In this document: positions 1-6,194 of the stretch, piece by piece
Position numbering within the stretch: position 1 is the stretch's first letter
How the letters are laid out: the number at the start of each line of letters is the position of its first letter
Source of the DNA: an uncultured Lachnospiraceae bacterium
GTDB lineage: Bacteria > Bacillota > Clostridia > Lachnospirales > Lachnospiraceae
NCBI GenBank assembly: GCA_910584115.1
Contig: CAJTYN010000115.1
Location: 1 to 8,694 of the forward strand
Reading direction: 5' to 3'
Length of the DNA: 8,694 nucleotides
The notes under the pieces: model-generated
Seen by the model: only the letters and a program-made list of their open reading frames with translations
What the model was told of the DNA's origin: nothing
The model's database searches: none
Translations under genes and position numbers: made by a program

Positions 1-6
1 TAAACA

Positions 7-35
7 TTGACAAGTCGCACAAACCCCCATATAAT
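7..35 (+). promoter_or_regulatory. Consensus sigma-70/SigA promoter of the ior operon
   Basis: A perfect -35 box TTGACA lies at 7-12 and a perfect -10 box TATAAT at 30-35, separated by the optimal 17 bases. There is no TG extension before the -10 box. The predicted transcription start is about 41-43, just before the leader hairpin and about 94 bases upstream of the iorA start codon. A full match to consensus in both boxes with ideal spacing is rare by chance. It implies high basal transcription unless a repressor or the leader RNA limits it. The start site is inferred from spacing, not measured. Confidence 0.85.
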
Positions 36-40
36 TACTA

Positions 41-95
41 TGAAAGTCCCGTCAAACGGCTGCGGGAGTGCAGAGCACGCAGCCGCTGACTTTCA
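41..95 (+). promoter_or_regulatory. Structured 5' leader hairpin
   Basis: A two-tier inverted repeat. The outer stem is TGAAAGTC (41-48) with GACTTTCA (88-95), eight Watson-Crick pairs. The inner stem is CGGCTGCG (57-64) with CGCAGCCG (78-85), eight more pairs. An apical TGC/GCA stem (69-71 with 75-77) can form with a GGAG bulge at 65-68. The fold starts almost exactly at the predicted transcription start. No T-run follows, so this is not a classical terminator. It could be a 5' stabilising hairpin, a protein-binding RNA element, part of a riboswitch-like leader, or at DNA level a split operator. I do not recognise a known riboswitch class. Confidence 0.6.
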
Positions 96-115
96 CATAT
101 ACACGACCAAAAGTC

Positions 116-123
116 AAAGGAGG
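116..123 (+). promoter_or_regulatory. Ribosome binding site that sets the iorA start
   Basis: AAAGGAGG lies 12 bases before ATG 136, slightly long spacing but a near-full match to the anti-Shine-Dalgarno sequence. It rules against the longer open frame that could begin at position 7, because that codon lies inside the -35 box. The preceding AAAGTC (110-115) is a copy of the AAAGTC in the hairpin's 5' arm (43-48), so it could compete for the same partner at 88-93. Confidence 0.8.
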
Positions 124-135
124 CACAGATCATAT

Positions 136-1917
136 ATGAAACGATTGATGACCGGCGATGAAGCCGTAGCAAGGGGTGCATACGAGGCGGGCGTCCGCCA
201 TGCATCCGCCTATCCGGGAACACCCAGCACTGAGATCTTAGAAAACCTCTCCACTTACCAGGAGATCGAGACTGAATGGGCGCCCAACGAGAAAGTCGCC
301 CTGGAATCCGCCATCGGCGCCGCCATCGCAGGGGTGCGCAGCATGGTATCCATGAAGCACGTAGGCGTAAACGTAGCCGCCGACCCGCTCTTCACCTGGG
401 CGTACATGGGCGTCAACGCGGGAAACGTCCTGGTCACGGCGGACGAGCCTGGGATGTATTCCTCCCAGAACGAACAGGACAACCGCAATTACGCCAAAGC
501 CGCCCGCTGGGCCATGTTCGAGCCCTCCGACTCCCAGGAATGCCTGGACATGGTAAAGGCCGCCTACGAACTCAGCGAATCCTATGACACACCGGTCATG
601 CTCCGTATGACCACCCGCGTCTGCCATTCCAAATCCATCGTAAACTTAGGCGAGCGCACGGACGTCCCTGTAAGAGAATGGGTCAAGAACCCGGCCAAAT
701 ACGTCTGTCTCCCCGCCATCGCCCGGAACCTGCGCGTAAAACTCGAAGACCGGATGCAGACACTGGCCCAGTACAGCGAGACATCCCCTTTCAACCAAGC
801 CGAATACAACGAGGGAAAGATAGGCGTGATCGCTTCCGGGATCTGCTATTATTATGGAAAGGAAGTTTTCGGCGAAAACGCTTCCTATTTAAGATTAGGC
901 TTTACGAATCCCCTTCCCGCCAAGCTGATCCGCGATTTCTGTGACAAGATGGAGACTGTCTACATATTAGAAGAGAACGATCCATACATCCAGGAATTTA
1001 TAGAGCGGCTGCACGTTTCCTGCAAGATCATAGGCAAAGACACTTTCCCGCCCTACGGGGAGATGACCCCGGATGTGATCCGCCAATGCATCCACGACGC
1101 GGGACCGAAGACGATCGACTTCGACAAGAGCAAGCTGATCGCGCGGGCGCCCGCTTTCTGCGCCGGCTGCCCCCACAGAGGACTCTTCTACCGCCTGGGC
1201 AAGCGCAAGGACATCATGATCAGCGGGGACATCGGCTGCTACACGCTGGCCGCGGGCAAACCCTTTCAGGCCATGGATTCCACCGTCTGCATGGGCGCCA
1301 GCTTCTCCATCGGACACGGCGCACAGAAAGCATTTAACCAGACGGGCTCCGGGAAAAGGGTCGTGGCCGTACTGGGCGACTCCACCTTTTTCCACACAGG
1401 GATCAACTCCCTGATCAACACCGTGTACAACAACAGCAACACCGTCAACATCATCCTGGACAACCGGATCACCGGCATGACCGGCCATCAGGACAACCCC
1501 GGCACCGGATTTACCGCCAAGGGCGAGCCCACGACCCTGATCAAGATTGAAGACCTGGTCCGCGCCATCGGCATCCGCCACATACGCGTGATCGACCCCA
1601 ACAACCTACAGGAAGTGGACGACGCGCTGGATGCATTCCTGGCCCTGGACGAGCCTTCCGTGATCATCACCAGATGGCCCTGCGCCCTGAAAAAGTTCTC
1701 CCAGGCGGACCAGGAAGAATTTACAGACCTGTTCGTCACCAAGAACAGGGTCTTAGACGATAAATGCGTAGGCTGCAAGCTCTGCCTGAAAGCAGGCTGC
1801 CCGGCCATGTCCTTTGACGCCGGCACCAAGAAAGCCGTGATCCACCCGGCTCAATGTGTAGGCTGCGACGTCTGCATGCAGATCTGCAGACAGGAAGCGA
1901 TCATAAAAGATGAATAG
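136..1917 (+). CDS. iorA: Indolepyruvate ferredoxin oxidoreductase, alpha subunit
   Basis: This is the large subunit of the cytoplasmic IorAB enzyme, which oxidatively decarboxylates arylpyruvates (indolepyruvate, phenylpyruvate, hydroxyphenylpyruvate) with CoA to aryl-acetyl-CoA, CO2 and reduced ferredoxin. The product is 593 residues from ATG 136, normal for the family. The N-terminal pyrimidine-binding domain begins with GDEAVARGAYEAG. The CAGCPHRG motif (C342, C345) precedes the TPP-binding domain, where GDS 414-416 and N443 give the usual Mg-TPP motif spacing. The C-terminus carries two [4Fe-4S] ferredoxin motifs: C544, C547, C550, C555 followed by proline, and C574, C577, C580, C584. 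All cluster cysteines are present, so the subunit looks active. It is the first gene after the promoter, and its partner iorB lies one gene further on, which is not the usual adjacent pair. The true substrate among the arylpyruvates cannot be read from sequence alone. Confidence 0.95.
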   Translation: MKRLMTGDEAVARGAYEAGVRHASAYPGTPSTEILENLSTYQEIETEWAPNEKVALESAIGAAIAGVRSMVSMKHVGVNVAADPLFTWAYMGVNAGNVLVTADEPGMYSSQNEQDNRNYAKAARWAMFEPSDSQECLDMVKAAYELSESYDTPVMLRMTTRVCHSKSIVNLGERTDVPVREWVKNPAKYVCLPAIARNLRVKLEDRMQTLAQYSETSPFNQAEYNEGKIGVIASGICYYYGKEVFGENASYLRLGFTNPLPAKLIRDFCDKMETVYILEENDPYIQEFIERLHVSCKIIGKDTFPPYGEMTPDVIRQCIHDAGPKTIDFDKSKLIARAPAFCAGCPHRGLFYRLGKRKDIMISGDIGCYTLAAGKPFQAMDSTVCMGASFSIGHGAQKAFNQTGSGKRVVAVLGDSTFFHTGINSLINTVYNNSNTVNIILDNRITGMTGHQDNPGTGFTAKGEPTTLIKIEDLVRAIGIRHIRVIDPNNLQEVDDALDAFLALDEPSVIITRWPCALKKFSQADQEEFTDLFVTKNRVLDDKCVGCKLCLKAGCPAMSFDAGTKKAVIHPAQCVGCDVCMQICRQEAIIKDE

Positions 1918-3646
1918 AAAAGTGAACATCCTGTTGCCCGCCTTCCTGCTGCTGGCCTCTTTATTCATACAGGCGCCCCCTGATACCGTATCTGCCAACG
2001 CTGCTACAGACAGATCTCAGATCGCGCTGGGCAGCGATCACAGCGGCATGGTCCGCTCGGACGGCTCCCTTTGGATGTGGGGTTCCAATGCCCTATATGC
2101 CCTGGGGACCGGCGATGCCATCAACCGCTACCGCCCCGTCAAGATCCTATCCAGCGTCCAGAGCCTCGACCTGGGGAACTCTTCCGGCGCTGCGGTCCGG
2201 AGGGACGGCACCCTTTGGGTCTGGGGTTTTGAGTACGAGAGCGACTCAGGGGACGGCGATACGATGCTCTACCGCACCCACCCGACCAAGATCCTGACCC
2301 GTGTCCGACAGGTCAGCTTAGGCAGCGATCACAGCGGCGCGGTCAAGACCGACGGCTCACTCTGGATGTGGGGGTTAAACGAAAACAACCAGCGGGGCAC
2401 CGGCGATGGGTCTGACAGGCTCCGCCCTGTCAGAGTCCTGGCCAATGTAAAAAAAGTCAGCCTGAGCGCCTTTTACACCGCCGTGATCAAAAATGACGAC
2501 ACACTCTGGATCTGGGGTTCAAACATCGGCGGCCTCCGGGGCATCGGTACGGAAAAAAACAGTGAGGACGACACACTCCCACGCCCCGCCCAGGTCATGA
2601 CAGACGTACGGGACGTAGACGCGGGTCCCTCTCACACCGCCGCGATCAAAAACGATGGCTCACTCTGGATCTGGGGTTCAAACGACTCTGGCCAGCTGGG
2701 CACCGGCGACCAGACAGACCGGCCCCTCCCCACCAAGATCATGGATGATGTGCAGAACGTCTATCTAAACGACGAGCACTCTGCCGCGCTCAAGACCGAC
2801 GGCTCACTCTGGGTCTGGGGCAGCAACGACCGGGGGCAGCTGGGCACCGGCAGCCGGGCCAAACGGCTGCGCCCGGTGAAGATCTTGGACAACGTACAGA
2901 GTGCCGCCCTGGGCGAATGCCACGGCGGAGCCTTAAAAAACGACGGCTCACTCTGGATCTGGGGTTCAAACGACTCCGGACAGCTGGGCACCGGCGACCG
3001 GGACAGCCAGCCACGCCCGGTGAAGATCCCGCTTCCCGGCACGCGCGCCCAGGACGACGACACGAACACAAGACCGAGCATCCCCCAGATGGAGGGTACC
3101 GCCAACACCGCAGCCGGGATCACCATAAAATGGACAAGGACCGCCAACACCGACGGCTACTATGTATACCGCAGGAGCAAGAACGCCGCCTGGAAACGGA
3201 TCGCCCAGATCAGATCCGCGGCCAAGACGTCTTACACCGATACGACCGTAAAGAGCAAAAACGGTATGGCCTATTCTTACACAGTCAAGGCCTACAAAGG
3301 CACAAAAAAGAAGACCCTCAGCGCCCACGACAAGATCGGCCAGACCATCCTGCGGCTGACAGCGCCGACCCTTACCGGCGCCGTCGGTAAAGCGCCTCAG
3401 AAGGCCCGGGTGACCTGGAAGAAGAACGCCAGAGCGACCGGCTATCAGATCCAGTACACCGCCTCCAAGAGCTTTGCAGGCGCAAAACGCTCCGATATAG
3501 CGTCCGGGAAACAGACATCCGCGCTCCTGACCCGTCTGGCAAAAGGAAGGACATACCGCATCCGGATCCGCTGCTGTAAAAGATCCGGCAGCACCATCTA
3601 TCACAGCGCATGGAGCAGCGTCCGGACCGTCAAGATCCGCGGATGA
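1910..3646 (+). CDS. Secreted RCC1-like seven-repeat propeller protein with two Fn3-like domains
   Basis: The product is 578 residues. It starts with a signal peptide: NRK n-region, hydrophobic stretch about 6-20, and a likely signal peptidase I site after ANA 29-31. Seven RCC1-type repeats follow, each marked by a DG-x-LW-x-WG motif with the aspartate at about 51, 99, 148, 196, 249, 297 and 345. Repeat length is 48-49 except for a short insertion in the fourth (53), and most carry a downstream GTGD-like turn. Seven repeats is the number needed for a closed propeller. Two Fn3-like beta domains follow, about 388-478 and 483-578; the second ends in the YHSAWSSVRTVKI pattern common in clostridial surface proteins. 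There is no LPxTG sortase motif, no C-terminal membrane anchor and no obvious SLH repeat, so it is probably released or bound non-covalently. The start overlaps the iorA stop by 8 bases and has only a weak upstream AGGAAG (1892-1897), so translation is probably coupled to iorA. Its function is unknown; RCC1 propellers and Fn3 domains usually bind proteins or glycans. Base composition resembles its neighbours. Confidence 0.9.
   Translation: MNRKVNILLPAFLLLASLFIQAPPDTVSANAATDRSQIALGSDHSGMVRSDGSLWMWGSNALYALGTGDAINRYRPVKILSSVQSLDLGNSSGAAVRRDGTLWVWGFEYESDSGDGDTMLYRTHPTKILTRVRQVSLGSDHSGAVKTDGSLWMWGLNENNQRGTGDGSDRLRPVRVLANVKKVSLSAFYTAVIKNDDTLWIWGSNIGGLRGIGTEKNSEDDTLPRPAQVMTDVRDVDAGPSHTAAIKNDGSLWIWGSNDSGQLGTGDQTDRPLPTKIMDDVQNVYLNDEHSAALKTDGSLWVWGSNDRGQLGTGSRAKRLRPVKILDNVQSAALGECHGGALKNDGSLWIWGSNDSGQLGTGDRDSQPRPVKIPLPGTRAQDDDTNTRPSIPQMEGTANTAAGITIKWTRTANTDGYYVYRRSKNAAWKRIAQIRSAAKTSYTDTTVKSKNGMAYSYTVKAYKGTKKKTLSAHDKIGQTILRLTAPTLTGAVGKAPQKARVTWKKNARATGYQIQYTASKSFAGAKRSDIASGKQTSALLTRLAKGRTYRIRIRCCKRSGSTIYHSAWSSVRTVKIRG
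2651..2710 (+). repeat. Near-identical blade-coding repeat, copy A (fifth RCC1 repeat)
   Basis: This 60-base block is 57/60 identical to 2939-2998, aligned by eye; the three differences are at its 6th, 39th and 42nd bases. It encodes the NDGSLWIWGSNDSGQLGTGD stretch of the fifth repeat. The copies are 288 bases apart, exactly two blades of 144 bases. The sixth blade between them (about 2795-2850) is clearly more diverged. This points to recent duplication or conversion within the gene. Confidence 0.9.
2939..2998 (+). repeat. Near-identical blade-coding repeat, copy B (seventh RCC1 repeat)
   Basis: Partner of the block at 2651-2710. Both copies encode the same twenty residues, so all three base differences are synonymous. 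Such direct repeats could recombine to delete or add exactly two blades in frame, changing propeller size without a frameshift. Confidence 0.9.
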
Positions 3647-3652
3647 CCGCGG
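3637..3652 (+). promoter_or_regulatory. GC-only hairpin across the propeller gene stop codon
   Basis: CCGCGG (3637-3642), loop ATGA, CCGCGG (3647-3652). It forms a six-pair all-GC stem containing the TGA stop (3644-3646) in its loop and 3' side. An A-rich stretch follows (3653-3669) with only three T residues, so it is not a standard terminator. It could mark an RNA processing or stability boundary between the propeller gene and iorB, or be incidental in GC-rich DNA. Confidence 0.35.
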
Positions 3653-3683
3653 CAAACAAAAATTTAAAACAGGGGGATCGATC

Positions 3684-4265
3684 ATGACAAAGAGCATTTT
3701 ATTAGTAGGCGTGGGCGGTCAGGGGACCATCCTCGCCAGCAAGATACTGACCACCGGGCTGATGGAAGCCGGATATGACGTGAAGATGAGCGAGATCCAC
3801 GGCATGTCCCAGAGGGGCGGGAGCGTGTCCTCCCAGGTGCGCTACGGCGAGAAAGTCTACGCCCCGGTGATCGAAAAGGGCGCCGCCGACATCGTCGTCG
3901 CCTTTGAGAAGATGGAAGCCCTCAGGAACCTGGACTATTTAAAAGAAGACGGCACGCTGGTGGTCAACGACGAGGAGATCCCCTCCCAGTCTGTCGTCAT
4001 CGGCGAAGAGGAATACCCGCCGGATGTCCTGGACGAGATCAGGAAACATGTCAAGAACGTAAAAGTCGTAAACGCCACCAGCATGGCCCGGGAGCTGGGA
4101 AATGAAAAAGCCGCCAACATGGTCTTACTCGGAACGATCATCCACGCCATGGGGCTTCATGACATCCACTGGGACGCCATCCTGGAGGCCAACATAAAGC
4201 CCCGCTTCCTGGATCTGAACAAAAAAGCGATCCAGATGGGCATGGGCGCGGTGGCCGACGCTTAA
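3684..4265 (+). CDS. iorB: Indolepyruvate ferredoxin oxidoreductase, beta subunit
   Basis: This is the small subunit that pairs with IorA to form the complete arylpyruvate:ferredoxin oxidoreductase. The product is 193 residues, the usual length. It shows the 2-oxoacid oxidoreductase gamma-type fold: a glycine-rich GVGGQG at 9-14 and the family hallmark HGMSQRGG at 39-46, followed by a conserved SxVRYG. The start ATG is preceded by AGGGGGA (3671-3677) at good spacing, so it has its own ribosome binding site even though it lies downstream of the propeller gene. It is 37 bases after that gene and 16 bases before the transporter. Everything points to an intact protein; the only oddity is its separation from iorA. 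Confidence 0.94.
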   Translation: MTKSILLVGVGGQGTILASKILTTGLMEAGYDVKMSEIHGMSQRGGSVSSQVRYGEKVYAPVIEKGAADIVVAFEKMEALRNLDYLKEDGTLVVNDEEIPSQSVVIGEEEYPPDVLDEIRKHVKNVKVVNATSMARELGNEKAANMVLLGTIIHAMGLHDIHWDAILEANIKPRFLDLNKKAIQMGMGAVADA

Positions 4266-4281
4266 GAAAGGAGTCTCTTTT

Positions 4282-5751
4282 ATGCAGGAACGGGAAAAAT
4301 TCGGATCGCGGCTGGGCTTCATCCTCGTATCCGCCGGATGTGCCGTGGGCCTGGGAAATGTCTGGAAATTTCCCTACATGTGCGGCAGATACGGCGGCGC
4401 CGCGTTCATCCTCATCTACCTGATCTTCCTGGTCATCCTAGGTTTTCCGATCATGGTCTGTGAATTTTCCGTGGGACGGAGCAGCCAGAAGAGCTGCGCC
4501 GCCTCTTTTAAAGAATTGGAGCCCGCCGGGAGCCGCTGGCACAACTACAGCTATCTGGGGATCGCGGGAAATTATCTGCTGATGATGTTCTACACCGTGG
4601 TGGCCGGATGGATGCTCTACTACTGCTTCCGCTGCCTGAGCGGGGAATTTACCCGCAGGGCGTTGACCGTAGATCATGTGGCCATAAAATTTACCGAGAT
4701 GACCAGCTCACCATCCACCCTGATCTTCTGGATGGTCCTGGCGGTGCTGATCTCCTTCGGGATCTGCTCCCTGGGCGTGCAGAAAGGCGTGGAGAAGATC
4801 ACCAAGATCATGATGATCTGTCTGCTGGCTCTGATCGTGGTACTGGCCGCCCACTCGGTGACGCTGCCAGGCGCCGGCGAGGGGATCCGCTTTTATCTGA
4901 TCCCGGATTTTGGGCGCATGATGGAGCAGGGGCTGGGCAACGTGGTGTTCGGCGCCATGTCCCAGGCGTTCTTTACCCTGAGCATCGGCATCGGGGCCCT
5001 GGCCATCTTCGGGAGTTATCTGGGCAAAGACCGCTCTCTGGCCGGGGAAGCCATGAACATCGCGCTCTTAGACACCGTCGTCGCGCTGGCGGCCGGCCTG
5101 ATCATCATCCCCGCCTGTTTTGCCTACGGTATCGAGCCGGGCGCCGGCCCCTCCCTGATCTTCATCACCCTGCCGAACATCTTCAACCAGATGGCCGGAG
5201 GGCGCGTCTGGGGAACCCTCTTCTTCCTGTTCCTCTCCTTTGCCGCCCTGTCCACGGTGGTGGCTGTGTTTGAGAACATCATCTCCTTCGCCATCGATCT
5301 GTGGGGCTGGGAGAGGAAGAAAGCGGTCCTCGTCAACATCCTGCTCCTGATCGTGCTCTCCCTGCCCTGCGCGCTGGGCTTCAACCTTTTATCCGGCATC
5401 CAGCCGCTGGGGCCGGGGAGCGGGATCATGGACCTGGAAGATTTCCTCGTGTCCAACAACATCCTGCCCATCGGCTCCCTGATCTACCTGATGTTCTGCA
5501 CCACCCGCCGGGGCTGGGGCTGGGACGCATTTATCCAGGAGGCGAACGCGGGAGACGGGATGCCATTCCCGGCGGCGGTCAAAGGCTACATGACCTTCGT
5601 CCTGCCGGCGGTCGTGCTGCTGATCTACCTGAAAGGCTACTGGGACATGTTCTCTGATAAGGGCCTGAGATATCTGATCCCCTGGATGACCGTGGCCGTA
5701 CTGTTTTTGGCCCTCACCGGCTGGTCCATCCTGAGCAGGAAACGGAGGTAA
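4282..5751 (+). CDS. Sodium-dependent amino acid transporter, NSS/SNF family
   Basis: A membrane symporter of the neurotransmitter:sodium symporter family (LeuT fold), expected to take up an amino acid with sodium. The product is 489 residues with about 12 hydrophobic segments by eye. TM1 holds the unwound glycine-rich signature GLGNVWKFPY (23-32); TM3 has Y104, which probably matches the substrate-contacting tyrosine of LeuT; TM6 has the unwound SIGIG (234-238); TM8 has S324-T325 where the second sodium site normally lies. The usual TM1 gate arginine (WRFPY) is a lysine here, K29, and a candidate acidic partner D387 is kept near TM10. AAAGGAG (4267-4273) gives a strong start. Placement after iorB and before an aminotransferase suggests an aromatic or hydrophobic amino acid substrate, as in TnaT and MhsT, but specificity is inferred from context only. 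Confidence 0.9.
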   Translation: MQEREKFGSRLGFILVSAGCAVGLGNVWKFPYMCGRYGGAAFILIYLIFLVILGFPIMVCEFSVGRSSQKSCAASFKELEPAGSRWHNYSYLGIAGNYLLMMFYTVVAGWMLYYCFRCLSGEFTRRALTVDHVAIKFTEMTSSPSTLIFWMVLAVLISFGICSLGVQKGVEKITKIMMICLLALIVVLAAHSVTLPGAGEGIRFYLIPDFGRMMEQGLGNVVFGAMSQAFFTLSIGIGALAIFGSYLGKDRSLAGEAMNIALLDTVVALAAGLIIIPACFAYGIEPGAGPSLIFITLPNIFNQMAGGRVWGTLFFLFLSFAALSTVVAVFENIISFAIDLWGWERKKAVLVNILLLIVLSLPCALGFNLLSGIQPLGPGSGIMDLEDFLVSNNILPIGSLIYLMFCTTRRGWGWDAFIQEANAGDGMPFPAAVKGYMTFVLPAVVLLIYLKGYWDMFSDKGLRYLIPWMTVAVLFLALTGWSILSRKRR

Positions 5752-5757
5752 ACGAAA

Positions 5758-6174
5758 ATGATCATACCCTATATACTCTTTCACGGCGAATGCAGGGAGG
5801 CCCTGGACTTTTACCAGGAAGTCTTCGGCTGTTCCTTAAAGATGGCGCAACCCTACGGGGACTACGTACCGGAAGGACTCACGGATCTGCCACCGGACCT
5901 TGACCAATGGATCTTGCACGCGGAACTTGAGATCTGCGAAAACACCGTCTGGTTTGCCGATGAGGCCGCGGCCCCGGCCGTCCGGGGAGACAACATCCGA
6001 TTGACCGTCACTGTGCCGGATCAAAAAGAAGCACAGGAACTATTCGATCGTTTTGGAGAAGATAAACGTATCGTACTGCCGCCCACGAAGACTTTTTACA
6101 GCACATTCCACGCAGAGATCTTCGACCGATTTAAGATCGGCTGGAATATCGTGGCGAACGAGATGCCAACATAA
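5758..6174 (+). CDS. VOC-superfamily protein, PhnB-like
   Basis: A 138-residue single-domain protein of the vicinal oxygen chelate (glyoxalase/bleomycin resistance) superfamily, PhnB-like branch. The opening IIPYILFHGECREALDFY, then FG at 23-24, is the family signature: beta strand, then helix with the EALDFY core. The middle LHAELEI strand, the WFADE segment and the closing FDRFKIGWNI strand complete the two beta-alpha-beta-beta-beta halves. Members of this branch have no single known reaction and many lack a clear metal site, so no enzymatic role is assigned. GGAGG (5744-5748) lies inside the last codons of the transporter gene, nine bases before ATG, and the stop-to-start gap is only 6 bases, so it belongs to the operon. 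Confidence 0.85.
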   Translation: MIIPYILFHGECREALDFYQEVFGCSLKMAQPYGDYVPEGLTDLPPDLDQWILHAELEICENTVWFADEAAAPAVRGDNIRLTVTVPDQKEAQELFDRFGEDKRIVLPPTKTFYSTFHAEIFDRFKIGWNIVANEMPT

Positions 6175-6178
6175 AATT

Positions 6179-6185
6179 GAGGAGG
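6179..6185 (+). promoter_or_regulatory. Ribosome binding site that sets the aminotransferase start
   Basis: GAGGAGG sits nine bases before ATG 6195. An in-frame TTG at 6177 would overlap this site and is therefore not the start. Confidence 0.85.
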
Positions 6186-6194
6186 AAACTATCC

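Noticed and set aside
7..135. N-terminal extension of iorA starting at position 7 (TTG) or at ATG 40
   Set aside because: Position 7 lies in the -35 box and ATG 40 is at or before the predicted transcript start. The extension is unlike IorA proteins, while ATG 136 has a strong ribosome binding site and gives the normal N-terminus.
967..1581. Long minus-strand open frame inside iorA (204 codons)
   Set aside because: Antisense shadow of a well-supported gene in GC-rich DNA; the translation has no recognisable domain.
2040..3030. Direct repeats considered as a CRISPR array or mobile element
   Set aside because: The repeats are in frame, 48-53 codons long and encode RCC1 blades; there are no constant short repeats with unique spacers, and no transposase or terminal repeats.
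2966..3697. Minus-strand open frame of 243 codons across the propeller 3' end and the iorB start
   Set aside because: It overlaps two confident genes, and its translation is low in complexity and looks like the complement of repeat-rich coding sequence.
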